Notes under the pieces: model-generated | What the model was told of the DNA's origin: nothing | What the model saw: only the letters and a program-made list of their open reading frames with translations | Database searches by the model: none | Program-made: the position numbers and the translations under genes | Source: Magnetospirillum sp. 15-1 | Lineage (GTDB): Bacteria; Pseudomonadota; Alphaproteobacteria; Rhodospirillales; Magnetospirillaceae | Length of the DNA: 64,000 nt | NCBI RefSeq assembly: GCF_900184795.1 | Contig: NZ_FXXN01000023.1 | Span: 1 to 64,000, forward strand | Direction of reading: 5' to 3' | Shown here: piece by piece, positions 1 to 8,502 of the stretch | How the letters are laid out: every line of letters starts with the position of its first letter | Position numbering within the stretch: position 1 is the stretch's first letter

Positions 1-125
1 CCCAGGCCGGCGGCCCCGCCGTGTCACAGGCCTGCGCCACCGGCGTGCGCTGCCTGCTGACGGCGGCGACGGAGATTCAGGCCGGTCTGGCCACCGTGGC
101 CCTGTCGGCCACCTGCGACCGCACC
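1..125 (+). pseudogene. Thiolase fragment (acetyl-CoA acetyltransferase-like)
   Basis: The plus strand, read from base 3, encodes about 41 residues that look like the active-site segment of a thiolase. It contains VSQACATGVRC, in which the first Cys would be the acyl-accepting nucleophile, followed by an AATEIQAG helix and ALSATCDRT. In the family, CDRT continues into a conserved segment; here the match stops at about base 125 and becomes the reverse complement of a transposase. The 5' part, if present, lies left of the window. What is visible is a truncated, presumably inactive remnant. Assignment to the thiolase superfamily rests on motif recognition only. Confidence 0.6.
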
Positions 126-482
126 GCCTGCTGCTCGGGCGTCTTGACCGGCACCCGGGGGACAGAGCGCCGCGCCATCGCTTCGCAAATGGCAGCGGCG
201 TCATTGGCGTCGTTCTTGCGGCCGCGCTTGACGTACGGCTTCACATAGGCCGGGTAGTGCAGCGTGCTCCACGGCTCGTCGAAGGCGTGGGCCACGTGGT
301 GGTAGAATTCCTTGTACTGCTCGGGCGTGATCTCGGACTTGGACCGGGTCCACAGGGCGTTGGCCGAGAACCTGGCCGCGCTTCAACTGACGGCACAAAA
401 TCGCTTCTTCATCCGCATTCACCCCGTGCAGCGCAAACGCGCCCTTCGACAGGTCGATCGCAATCCTGATAATCTCGCTCAT
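121..482 (-). mobile_element. IS110-family transposase remnant, internally disrupted
   Basis: The minus strand starting at 482 reads MSEIIRIAIDLSKGAFALHG then [18 protein letters not shown], the N-terminal DEDD (RuvC-like) region of IS110-type transposases with its first catalytic Asp in AIDLSK. The frame is then lost. A second IS110 block, [20 protein letters not shown] through [11 protein letters not shown], follows in another frame at about 250-125. About 45 residues normally between the two blocks are missing and are replaced by HtpG-like sequence (254-367). The rest of the transposase (Tnp20 domain) is absent, since thiolase sequence begins at about 125. This is a dead fragment. No terminal repeats or target duplication could be identified. 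Confidence 0.7.
254..367 (-). pseudogene. HtpG (Hsp90) fragment embedded in the IS110 remnant
   Basis: Between the two IS110 blocks the minus strand encodes [20 protein letters not shown], then [18 protein letters not shown]. This matches the start of the HtpG middle domain; E. coli HtpG has ALWTRNKSEIT and YKEFYKHIAHDF at the equivalent place. The piece is about 38 codons, in frame with the downstream IS110 block but not with the upstream one. It has no start codon or Shine-Dalgarno of its own and cannot make a chaperone. It looks like a scrap of htpG joined into a transposase by illegitimate recombination, or by an assembly error. Confidence 0.65.
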
Positions 483-720
483 GGGCGGCCCCCTCTTTGT
501 GGCGTCTCAGAAACGACCACGTTAGGGCACTTCGATGCCGGTGAGCAGGGGCCGTCCACACCATCATCCGTGGCCGCAAAGCGGCATCCGCGTCTATCCG
601 TGTCCATGAACGGCTGAAACCGGCGTTGGCTCCGCCCTTCGGCCGCCTCAGCGGAAATCAGGCCGAACGGCCGTCATCCCGAGGCCGCCATGACGGCCCC
701 GGGATGACAAGCCCGTCGGA
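483..720. other. Intergenic region with a nested hairpin after fbp
   Basis: No gene was recognised in these 238 bases. On the fbp (minus) strand, just after the fbp stop, lies an inverted repeat: GTCATCCC at 673-680 pairs with GGGATGAC at 701-708, and an inner GGCCG (683-687) pairs with CGGCC (694-698). It has no T-run, so it may be a weak or Rho-assisted terminator or an mRNA 3'-end stabiliser. Confidence 0.4.
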
Positions 721-1737
<1,017 letters not shown>

Positions 1738-1878
1738 GTCTACCCTCTCTCTCACTGGGCGGGGTTTCCCCGTCGTTGGATGGCAAAGAACTTTGCTGGC
1801 AAGCCCCTCAGGCGCCGGGCGGGTTTCTCCGAAACCCTTGGCTTCCGCGGCATAATCCGCGCGGCCCCTTGGGCCTGA

Positions 1879-1913
1879 CCAAGTCCTGATGAGAACCGCT
1901 CATCGGGACTTGG
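1879..1913. repeat. 15-bp inverted repeat in the fbp/hybE-like divergent spacer
   Basis: Within the 277-base spacer 1738-2014, CCAAGTCCTGATGAG (1879-1893) and CTCATCGGGACTTGG (1899-1913) pair at 14 of 15 positions around a 5-base loop. No T-run follows. It lies between divergent genes, so it could be a protein-binding operator or the footprint of a degenerate mobile element. Nothing else was recognised in the spacer. Confidence 0.5.
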
Positions 1914-2014
1914 TATTAGCCGATACCGCCATGAAAATGCAATGCGAAGGTGGGGGCTTCTCCCCTTCCACCGGGTAGGCTACGATCCCTTCCCCGTCAC
2001 TCAGGAGTACCTCC

Positions 2015-2488
2015 ATGGCCGATCCCCTGTCCCCCGCCGATCAGCCTCGCATCCGCGAGCTGGTGAGCGTTTTCGCGCGTATCGGCGAGGAGCGCATGAA
2101 GGATTTGGGCCTCTACAATCCCGAACTTCAGGTGGAGGCGGTGGGCTTTCGCCGGTGGCAGGGCTGGCTGGCCGGCATCCTGGTGACCCCGTGGTTCATG
2201 AACTTCATGCTGCTGCCCGGACCGGAGACCGAGAATCTGGCCGGCGTCGAGCCGGGCTCGCGCCGCCGCATCGACCTGCCCAAGGGCCAGGTGGTGTTCG
2301 TGGTCGGCGAGGTCGAGGAGGTCGGTCCCTACCTCTCCCACTCCATCCATTCGCCCATGGGCCAGTTCCCCGACCACGCCAGCGCCTCGACCACCGCCTG
2401 GGCGGCCGTCGGCCCCTATTTCCAGGAGCCGGGCGAGGAGCCCGCCGCCGGATGCGGCTTCGGCTGGGGCGTCAACAAGGGGCCATGA
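2015..2488 (+). CDS. HybE-family [NiFe]-hydrogenase assembly chaperone-like protein
   Basis: The 157-residue product resembles the HybE/HupJ family, which assists maturation of [NiFe]-hydrogenase subunits. The signature is visible: YNPELQVEAVGFRRWQGWLA followed by GILVTPWFMNFMLLPG, then a GQVVFVVGEVEEVGPYLSHS strand. A good Shine-Dalgarno (CAGGAG) precedes the ATG. No hydrogenase structural or hyp gene is in the window. The gene overlaps the SUMF1-like gene by an ATGA, and that overlaps a cupin gene, so the three are probably one operon. The role of an isolated HybE protein here is unknown; it may serve a hydrogenase elsewhere. Confidence 0.75.
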   Translation: MADPLSPADQPRIRELVSVFARIGEERMKDLGLYNPELQVEAVGFRRWQGWLAGILVTPWFMNFMLLPGPETENLAGVEPGSRRRIDLPKGQVVFVVGEVEEVGPYLSHSIHSPMGQFPDHASASTTAWAAVGPYFQEPGEEPAAGCGFGWGVNKGP

Positions 2489-3270
2489 GGAAACAGGCCG
2501 CCGCCCTCGTCCTGCTGCTGCCGCTCGCCCTCCCGGCCACCGCCGGGGAATGGCGGCCCTGCCCGCAATGCCCTCCCATGGTCGGCATTCCGGCCGGCAC
2601 CGCCATGATGGGCGACGACGGCTCCAACTTCGCCAACGAGAAGCCGGCGGTGCCGGTGACCATTTCCCGTCCCTTCGCCCTGTCGGCCACCGAGGTGACC
2701 TTCGACGAGTGGCAGAAATGCGTGGCCGCCAAGGCCTGCAAGGGCGGCCAGGACGACCACACCTGGGGCAGGGGCAAGCGGCCGGTGATCAACATCACCT
2801 GGGATGATGCGCGGGCCTATGCCGCCTGGGTGGGAAAATCCAGCGGGCTGACCTGCCGCCTGCCCAGCGAGGCCGAATGGGAATACGCCGCGCGGGCCGG
2901 CACCTCCACCGGCTACTGGTGGGGCGAGGAGGCGGGCAACGACCGGCTCAACTGCCGCGACTGCCTGGGCAAGGAACCGCCCTATGGTTCACGCCCGGCC
3001 AGAAGCTTTCCGCCCAACCCCTGGGGGCTCTACGAGATGAACGGCAACGTCTGGGAATGGACGGCCGATTGCTGGACCCCCGACCATTCCAGTCCCGCCG
3101 CCACCGGCGACAACGCCTGCCGCGACAAGGTGGTCAAGGGCGGCTCGTGGTATTACTTCTCCGCCATGTCGCGGGCCTCGGCGCGGGCCAAGAACGATGC
3201 TGCCGTGTGGAGCTACAATATCGGCATCCGGGTACTGTGCGAGTTGCCCGAGGCAAAGGAGGCGAAATGA
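2485..3270 (+). CDS. Exported SUMF1/FGE-fold protein, probably non-catalytic
   Basis: The 261-residue product has a signal peptide (MRKQAAALVLLLPLALPATAG) and then the formylglycine-generating-enzyme fold: GGTAMMGDD-like start, FALSATEVTFDEWQKC, PVINITWDDARAYAAWVG, LPSEAEWEYAARAG, NPWGLYEMNGNVWEWT and VVKGGSW. True FGE has two active-site Cys after the GGSW strand (CYRYRC in the human enzyme); here that stretch reads FSAMSRASARA with no Cys, so catalytic formylglycine formation is unlikely. Scattered Cys pairs such as CPQC and CRDC suggest disulfides. The start ATG overlaps the upstream stop. Its partner is unknown; such proteins often act as binding or maturation factors. Confidence 0.8.
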   Translation: MRKQAAALVLLLPLALPATAGEWRPCPQCPPMVGIPAGTAMMGDDGSNFANEKPAVPVTISRPFALSATEVTFDEWQKCVAAKACKGGQDDHTWGRGKRPVINITWDDARAYAAWVGKSSGLTCRLPSEAEWEYAARAGTSTGYWWGEEAGNDRLNCRDCLGKEPPYGSRPARSFPPNPWGLYEMNGNVWEWTADCWTPDHSSPAATGDNACRDKVVKGGSWYYFSAMSRASARAKNDAAVWSYNIGIRVLCELPEAKEAK

Positions 3271-3749
3271 CCAAGGACAGGTTCCCCATCGCCATCGAGG
3301 CGGCCGCCGCCGACCCCAGACTCCGCCCGTCCATCTACCCCGAGCCCTTCGCCTCCATGATGGAGGGGCGGGTCAAGCACCCGCTGGGCGATCTGTTCGG
3401 GCTGGCCAATTTCGGCGTCAACCTCACCCGGCTGGCGCCGGGAGCGGTCTCGGCGCTCCGCCATGCCCATGCCCGCCAGGACGAGTTCATCTATATCCTG
3501 GACGGCACGCCGACCCTGGTCACCGATGCCGGCGAAACGCCCCTCGCCCCCGGCATGTGCGCCGGTTTCAAGGCCGGCACCGGCGATGGCCACCATCTGG
3601 TCAACAACGGCGATACCCAGGTGGTCTACCTGGAGATCGGCGACCGCACGCCGGGCGACGCCGCCATCTATCCCGACGACGACATCGCCGCCGAGCAGAC
3701 GCCCGACGGCAAGTGGCGCTTCCTGCACAAGGACGGCACGCCCTATTAG
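3267..3749 (+). CDS. Cupin-domain protein
   Basis: This is a single-domain cupin of 160 residues. The first cupin motif reads HAHARQDEFIYILDGTPTLV, with His and Glu metal ligands (HxH, E), and the second reads GDGHHLVNNGDTQVVYLEIG. It lacks a signal peptide, so it is cytoplasmic, unlike its exported SUMF1-like neighbour. ATGA overlap with that gene and a good GGAGG ribosome site indicate translational coupling. The substrate cannot be deduced; related small cupins bind sugars or act as oxygenases. Its 3' end overlaps that of the convergent 4Fe-4S gene by 4 bases. Confidence 0.8.
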   Translation: MTKDRFPIAIEAAAADPRLRPSIYPEPFASMMEGRVKHPLGDLFGLANFGVNLTRLAPGAVSALRHAHARQDEFIYILDGTPTLVTDAGETPLAPGMCAGFKAGTGDGHHLVNNGDTQVVYLEIGDRTPGDAAIYPDDDIAAEQTPDGKWRFLHKDGTPY

Positions 3750-5755
3750 CTCTTGCCGTCCCGCTCCTTCAGGTAATCCTCGGTGGTACGGGTAACCGGC
3801 GGCGCGGCACCGGCCAGGGGGCGGTTGCCCACCTCCAACTCATATTGGGCCACCACGCGGCAATCCTCGCACATCTTGATGAGGTCCAGCTTGCCGGTGC
3901 CCTTGAACATGGCGTGGCCGCTCATGCGCTCGGTCATGCGCTCGATCACCGACTTGGAGGCGAAGGGCTTGCCGCAGCGGATACACTGATAGGGCTCCTC
4001 CTCCTTCAGTACGGCACGCACCCTGGTATCGGGACCGAAGGCCAGGCGCGGCACCAGGGTCACCGCCTTTTCCGGGCAAGTGACGCGGCACAGGCCGCAC
4101 TGGACGCAATTGACCTCCTGAATGCCCAGCGACGGCTTGTCGGGATGGCCCGACAGCGCATGGGGCGGACAGGCGGAGACGCAGGCCATGCACAGCGTGC
4201 ACTTGGCCTGATCCACGACGATGGTACCGAAGGGATCGCCGGGCTCCAGCGCCAGCACATCCACCGGATTGGGGGCATGGCGGTGCAGATGGGTGAGCGC
4301 CAGCCCCAGCGTCTGACGCTTGCCGCCCAACACCAGGAACTCGGCGGCGGGGTCCACCGCCTTGGGCGCCCGGGCGGCGATCAGCGGTGCGATGGCGGCG
4401 GGATCGGCCTCGGTCTCCAGCCGGGTCCGGCAGGGCCAGCCCAGCCCCTCGGCCACCCGGTTGGCCAGCGCCACGGCGGAACGGACGCCATCCAGATCGT
4501 TGCGCCTGGCCGGATCGGCCAGCACCACCACTTCGCCCGCCCCCTTGGACAAGGCGGACAGCAGGAAATCCGGCCCCAGCGCCGCCACCGCCGCCACCTG
4601 CATGGGAATCACGTCGGCCGGCAGGCCATCGCCGAAGCGGGACAGGGCGGACAGCGCCTCGCCCCCCGCCTCCTCATGAACCAGCAAGACGGGCGAGCCG
4701 CCCCCCGCCGCCCGATGGGTCTCCAGCAATGCCCCCAGCCGGTTGTACAGGCCGTTGCCGGCCGGCACGTCGAAGCGGATGGCGCCGGTCGGACAGACCG
4801 CCGCGCAGGAGCCGTGCCCGCCGCACACATGGGCATCCACCGAAGCGGCATCGCCCAGGGGGCTGAGCGCCCCCGAGGGACAGGCGTCGAGACAGCGGGT
4901 GCAGGCCACCTGCCCGTTGCGCGAATGGGCACAGATGGCGGCCTCGATCCTGATCCAGCGGGGCTTTTCGAACTCGCCCACCAGCCCGCCGATCTCGGCC
5001 AGGGCGCGTTCCAGCGCCACCTTGTCGCGGGGATCGACCCTGAACCAGCCGTCACGCGGCGCCAGCAGCGCGGGCTGGCCGGTGAGATCAAGGACCAGGT
5101 CGGCGGAAAGGTCGCGGCCGCCCACCGCCGCCTCGAAGGCCAGGGCGCCGCGCGACGACGGCGAGGCCCCGGCCAGATCGGCGACACTGATCTTGAAGGC
5201 GCCGAGATGGCCCGTGGCGCGCAACGGCTTGCCCCGGAACAGGCCCAGCGCCCGCACGGCGGGCGGCACCAGATCGGATTCGTGGCCGGGCAGCAGCAGA
5301 CAGGTCACGGCGCGCTCGGCCCCAAGACGCCGGGCGGCGTCCAGCACCTCCTGGCCCAGCCCCAGGATCAGCACCGAGCCTTCGCTGGTCAGCGTCACGC
5401 TGGGGGTGGGCTCAGGCTCCAGCGCCGCCTCGTTGATCAGGGCGGCGATCTTGGGCGTGGCGCGGGCGGCCTCTGCCGACCAGCCGGCACGGTCGCGGAT
5501 ATCGACGCAAGTGGGCTCGGGCGCCTCGGCCAGCCGGGCCAGTTCGGCGAACAGCGGCGCCTCCTGGCCGCAAGCCACCAGCAGGTCCTCGCCCGAGGCG
5601 ACGGCCTGGCGGAAGGCATCGGCCTGAGAGCGGCAGAGCTGGAAATACACCTGTTCCGGCGGCTCGGTTCCCAGCGCCTTGGCCAGGGCCTTGACGTCGA
5701 GGGGCATGGTTCCCTCGCACGAACACACCATCACCCGCTTGCCGCCGACCTTCAT
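3746..5755 (-). CDS. Multi-cluster 4Fe-4S electron-transfer protein near formate dehydrogenase
   Basis: The 669-residue soluble protein has an N-terminal VMVCSCEGTMPLD/FQLCRSQ region resembling HdrA-like or ferredoxin oxidoreductase N-termini. Cys-rich ferredoxin motifs follow: CTRCLDACPSGAL with CGGHGSCAAVCPTGA (about 310-350), then CTLCMACVSACPPHAL and CVQCGLCRVTCPEKAV (about 535-580). A C-terminal CIRCGKPF...CEDC pair resembles a zinc finger. The ATG at 5755 is preceded by GAGGGACGAGG; a longer frame to 5851 lacks this. It diverges from fdhD across 79 bases, suggesting shared control and a role in electron transfer to or from formate dehydrogenase. That role is inferred from context; the exact reaction is unknown. 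Confidence 0.75.
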   Translation of the reverse strand: MKVGGKRVMVCSCEGTMPLDVKALAKALGTEPPEQVYFQLCRSQADAFRQAVASGEDLLVACGQEAPLFAELARLAEAPEPTCVDIRDRAGWSAEAARATPKIAALINEAALEPEPTPSVTLTSEGSVLILGLGQEVLDAARRLGAERAVTCLLLPGHESDLVPPAVRALGLFRGKPLRATGHLGAFKISVADLAGASPSSRGALAFEAAVGGRDLSADLVLDLTGQPALLAPRDGWFRVDPRDKVALERALAEIGGLVGEFEKPRWIRIEAAICAHSRNGQVACTRCLDACPSGALSPLGDAASVDAHVCGGHGSCAAVCPTGAIRFDVPAGNGLYNRLGALLETHRAAGGGSPVLLVHEEAGGEALSALSRFGDGLPADVIPMQVAAVAALGPDFLLSALSKGAGEVVVLADPARRNDLDGVRSAVALANRVAEGLGWPCRTRLETEADPAAIAPLIAARAPKAVDPAAEFLVLGGKRQTLGLALTHLHRHAPNPVDVLALEPGDPFGTIVVDQAKCTLCMACVSACPPHALSGHPDKPSLGIQEVNCVQCGLCRVTCPEKAVTLVPRLAFGPDTRVRAVLKEEEPYQCIRCGKPFASKSVIERMTERMSGHAMFKGTGKLDLIKMCEDCRVVAQYELEVGNRPLAGAAPPVTRTTEDYLKERDGKS

Positions 5756-5834
5756 ACGCCTCGTCCCTCTTTTCGTTGCCGCCCCATTGTAGGTCGGGCC
5801 GGGGCCGCATACTGTAAAGACCAGGAGGCCAAGA

Positions 5835-6716
5835 ATGAACGACAAAGACATGCTGGTGCGTCCCGATCCCGACGACCGGCGCCTTTACCAGACCGTCACC
5901 GGAATCGATCAGACCGGAGCCAGTGTTCCCGCCGACATCATCAACGAGCGGCCGCTGACCATCTTCCTCAACGGCCGCGAAATCGTCACCGCCATGACCA
6001 TCGGCGACTACCCGGAATATCTGGCGCTGGGCTATCTGCTGAACCAGAACATGCTGCGCGCCGACGACGAGGTCAAAGCCGTCGATTACGACGAGGAGAT
6101 CGAGACCGTGGTGGTGCGCACCACGCGGCAGACCGATTACGAGGAAAAGCTGAAGAAGAAGATCCAGACCTCGGGCTGCGCCATGGGCACGGTGTTCGGC
6201 GACGTCATGGAGAAGTTCGAGACGGTCAGCCTGCCCACCGACGAGCGCTTTCACACCTCCTGGCTCTACGGCCTTCAGAAGTCCATCAACACCATGCCCA
6301 GCCTCTACCTCAAGACAGGCGCCATCCACGGCTGCGTGCTGTGCGAGGAGGACCGGCCGCTGATCTATATGGAAGACGTCGGCCGCCACAACGCCATGGA
6401 CAAGATCGCCGGCTATATGTTCCGCCACGGTCTGTCCACCCAGGGCAAGAGCCTCTACACCACCGGCCGGTTGACCAGCGAGATGGTGATCAAGACGGTG
6501 CAGATGGGCATTCCGGTGCTGCTGTCGCGCTCGGGCTTCACCGCCTGGGGCGTCGAACTGGCGCGCAAGGCGGGCCTGACCCTGATCGGCCGCGCCAAGG
6601 GCAGGCGCTTCACCGCCCTGGCCGGTACCGAACGCATCGTCTTCGACGCCGATCCGTCCCAGGCGACGGAAGAGCCCGGCCATCTGTCACGCAAGGGAAG
6701 CCGCGACGATGACTGA
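5835..6716 (+). CDS. fdhD: Formate dehydrogenase accessory sulfurtransferase FdhD
   Basis: FdhD carries sulfur from IscS to the molybdenum cofactor of formate dehydrogenase, which is essential for activity. The 293-residue product shows ERPLTIFLNGREI, the core IYMEDVGRHNAMDKI and the C-terminal SRSGFTAWGVELARKAGLTL. In E. coli FdhD a CxxC loop is needed for sulfur transfer; here that position reads SGCAMG (only Cys115), whereas a CxxC lies further on in IHGCVLC (Cys167/Cys170). The gene overlaps mobA by 8 bases. A strong AGGAGG precedes the ATG. The identity is secure; the cysteine arrangement is unusual. Confidence 0.92.
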   Translation: MNDKDMLVRPDPDDRRLYQTVTGIDQTGASVPADIINERPLTIFLNGREIVTAMTIGDYPEYLALGYLLNQNMLRADDEVKAVDYDEEIETVVVRTTRQTDYEEKLKKKIQTSGCAMGTVFGDVMEKFETVSLPTDERFHTSWLYGLQKSINTMPSLYLKTGAIHGCVLCEEDRPLIYMEDVGRHNAMDKIAGYMFRHGLSTQGKSLYTTGRLTSEMVIKTVQMGIPVLLSRSGFTAWGVELARKAGLTLIGRAKGRRFTALAGTERIVFDADPSQATEEPGHLSRKGSRDDD

Positions 6717-7851
6717 GATGGTTCCGCCCCCCTCCTCCAACATCGCCGGGCTGATCCTGGCCGGCGGCTTGTCGCGGCGCATGGGCGGCGGCGACAAGCC
6801 GCTGATCACCGTGGGCGGCCAGAGCCTGCTGGAGCGGGTGATCGAGCGCCTGTCGCCCCAGGTGGGCCCCATGGTGCTCAACGCCAACGGCGACCCCGCC
6901 CGCTTCGCCGACACCACCTTACCGGTGGTGCCCGACGTGATCGACGGCTATGGCGGACCGCTGGTCGGCGTGCTGACCGGCCTGGAATGGCTTAGGGACC
7001 ACACCATCGGCGTCGAGTGGATGGTGAGCTGCGCCGCCGATACGCCGCTGTTCCCGGCCGATCTGGTGGAGCGCCTGTTCCGCGCCGTCACCGAGCGGGG
7101 CGCCGACATCGCCGTGGCCAAGACCGGCGATCAGGCCCATCCGGTCTTCGCCCTGTGGCCGCTGCGCCTGGCCGGCGATCTGCGCCGCGCCGTGGTCGAC
7201 GAGGACATGCGCAAGATCGATGCCTGGACCGAGCGCTACAAGGTGGTCCACGTGGAGTGGCCGACCCGGCCCCACGATCCGTTCTTCAACGTCAACACGC
7301 CCGAGGACGTGGTGCGCCTCGGCATGATCCTCGACGGCAGCCTGCCCGCCGAGCCGCCGCTGCAGGCCGAAACCGGCATCGCCATGCTGATCGAGCGCCG
7401 CGACGGCACCACCCAGTGGATCAAGGAATCCTGGCGGCCGCTGGAGGCCCTGGCCGATACGCCGGGCGCCGCCCCCTGGACGCTGCTCAGCCGGGGCGAG
7501 GGTTTCGAGCATTATCTGGCGACCGGCGTGAAGGTGGTGCTGCACCGCTCGGACCTCACCTCCTACCGCTACAATCTCGGCGGGCTGGAACCCCGGCTTT
7601 ACGTGGTGCTGCGCCAGACCGGCGAGACCGAGGCACCGGTCAGGGTGGTGATGGCCACCATCGCCCCCGACGAAGCCCAGGCCATGAGCGAAAGCGGCGA
7701 GGACATGGTGGACGGCGTCCCCCTGCCCCGTCCGCTGTTCGATTGGGCCATGGCGTTTTGCGCCTGTCACCCGCCGGACGAGCCCATGAAGAAGAGAAAG
7801 CGCGACAAGCTGGATTCCGACAAGGTCTTCGGGGCCAAGGGACGATCATGA
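6709..7851 (+). CDS. mobA: MobA molybdenum cofactor guanylyltransferase fused to DUF3305
   Basis: The N-terminal ~205 residues are MobA, which transfers GMP to molybdopterin to make the dinucleotide cofactor: GLILAGGLSRRMGGGDKPL (GTP and metal loop), CAADTPLFP and PFFNVNTPEDV. Residues ~220-360 form a second domain starting AMLIERRDGTTQWIKESWRP and matching DUF3305, a family often found with formate dehydrogenase genes. The fusion couples cofactor maturation to an uncharacterised accessory domain. It overlaps fdhD (8 bases) and DUF3306 (ATGA), so it belongs to one operon. The DUF3305 name is from family recognition; its function is unknown. Confidence 0.85.
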   Translation: MTEMVPPPSSNIAGLILAGGLSRRMGGGDKPLITVGGQSLLERVIERLSPQVGPMVLNANGDPARFADTTLPVVPDVIDGYGGPLVGVLTGLEWLRDHTIGVEWMVSCAADTPLFPADLVERLFRAVTERGADIAVAKTGDQAHPVFALWPLRLAGDLRRAVVDEDMRKIDAWTERYKVVHVEWPTRPHDPFFNVNTPEDVVRLGMILDGSLPAEPPLQAETGIAMLIERRDGTTQWIKESWRPLEALADTPGAAPWTLLSRGEGFEHYLATGVKVVLHRSDLTSYRYNLGGLEPRLYVVLRQTGETEAPVRVVMATIAPDEAQAMSESGEDMVDGVPLPRPLFDWAMAFCACHPPDEPMKKRKRDKLDSDKVFGAKGRS

Positions 7852-8258
7852 GCGGCGAACCCTTCCTGTCGCGCTGGTCGCGGCGCAAGCTCGACGCCAA
7901 GGCCGAGCCGGCGCCTCCACCGGCCGAGGAAGCCAAGAGGCCGGAACCGGTTCCCGAGCCGCCTCCCCCCGACCTTCCCCCCGTGGAGTCCCTGGGCAAA
8001 GACTCCGACTATTCCGTCTTCCTGAAGGCGGGCGTACCGCGGGAACTGAAGCAGGCGGCGCTGCAAAAACTGTGGGAAGCCGATCCGGCCCTGATGGCGC
8101 CGGAAATCATGGACCTGCACATGGGCGACTACACGTCTCCGGTCGGCGAGGTGGTCAAGACTGCATGGCGGCTTGGCAAGGGCGCGCTGGACGCCGCCGA
8201 ACTGGCGGCCGAAGCCGAGGAGAAGGCTAAGATTACGCCTCCTGACCAGGACTCCTGA
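7848..8258 (+). CDS. DUF3306 protein, formate dehydrogenase-associated
   Basis: The 136-residue protein opens with the family hallmark FLSRWSRRKL, then a Pro/Glu/Ala-rich linker (about 20-50), then a compact domain: DSDYSVFLKAGVPRELKQAA and LQKLWEADPALMAPEIMDLH. No signal peptide or membrane segment is visible. The start overlaps the MobA-DUF3305 stop by ATGA. DUF3305 and DUF3306 commonly accompany fdh genes in alphaproteobacteria, but neither has a known biochemical role. The basic N-terminus and flexible linker suggest a protein-docking role, which is inference. Confidence 0.8.
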   Translation: MSGEPFLSRWSRRKLDAKAEPAPPPAEEAKRPEPVPEPPPPDLPPVESLGKDSDYSVFLKAGVPRELKQAALQKLWEADPALMAPEIMDLHMGDYTSPVGEVVKTAWRLGKGALDAAELAAEAEEKAKITPPDQDS

Positions 8259-8502
8259 TCACTCTGTGTTTTTTACATAGCACTCGTAATTTTCACGCAA
8301 AATAATACAGCAACAAAATACCTAAATAACCACAGCAAGAAATTGCTGTGATGCAGCAAACAAAATCTCCATCACCCCTATGGAATTGCGAGATTCTACT
8401 CCCGATCTCCTTGACTGGTCACACCAGTTTACGGATGATTGACTGGTCGCCACAGGAGGCGACTAAGGTTTCGGCATTAAGATCGAAGCCACGGGAGGAG
8501 AG
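8259..8502 (+). promoter_or_regulatory. AT-rich control region upstream of the torD-fdhABC operon
   Basis: These 244 bases are much more AT-rich than their surroundings and contain no gene. CACAGCAA (8331-8338) and TTGCTGTG (8343-8350) form a perfect 8-bp inverted repeat with a GAAA loop. The decamer TTGACTGGTC occurs exactly twice, at 8411-8420 and 8439-8448 (28 bases apart); the first copy starts with a -35-like TTGACT followed after 17 bases by GATGAT. ACTGGT (8414-8419) and ACCAGT (8423-8428) also form an inverted repeat. A regulated promoter for the fdh genes is the simplest reading. The regulator is unknown. Confidence 0.55.

Noticed and set aside
2015-2488. Hydrogenase operon
   Set aside because: Only a HybE-like chaperone gene is present; there are no large or small subunit, hyp or hup genes in the window.
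2485-3270. Active formylglycine-generating enzyme
   Set aside because: The fold is right, but the two catalytic Cys after GGSW are replaced (FSAMSRASARA) and no sulfatase gene is nearby.
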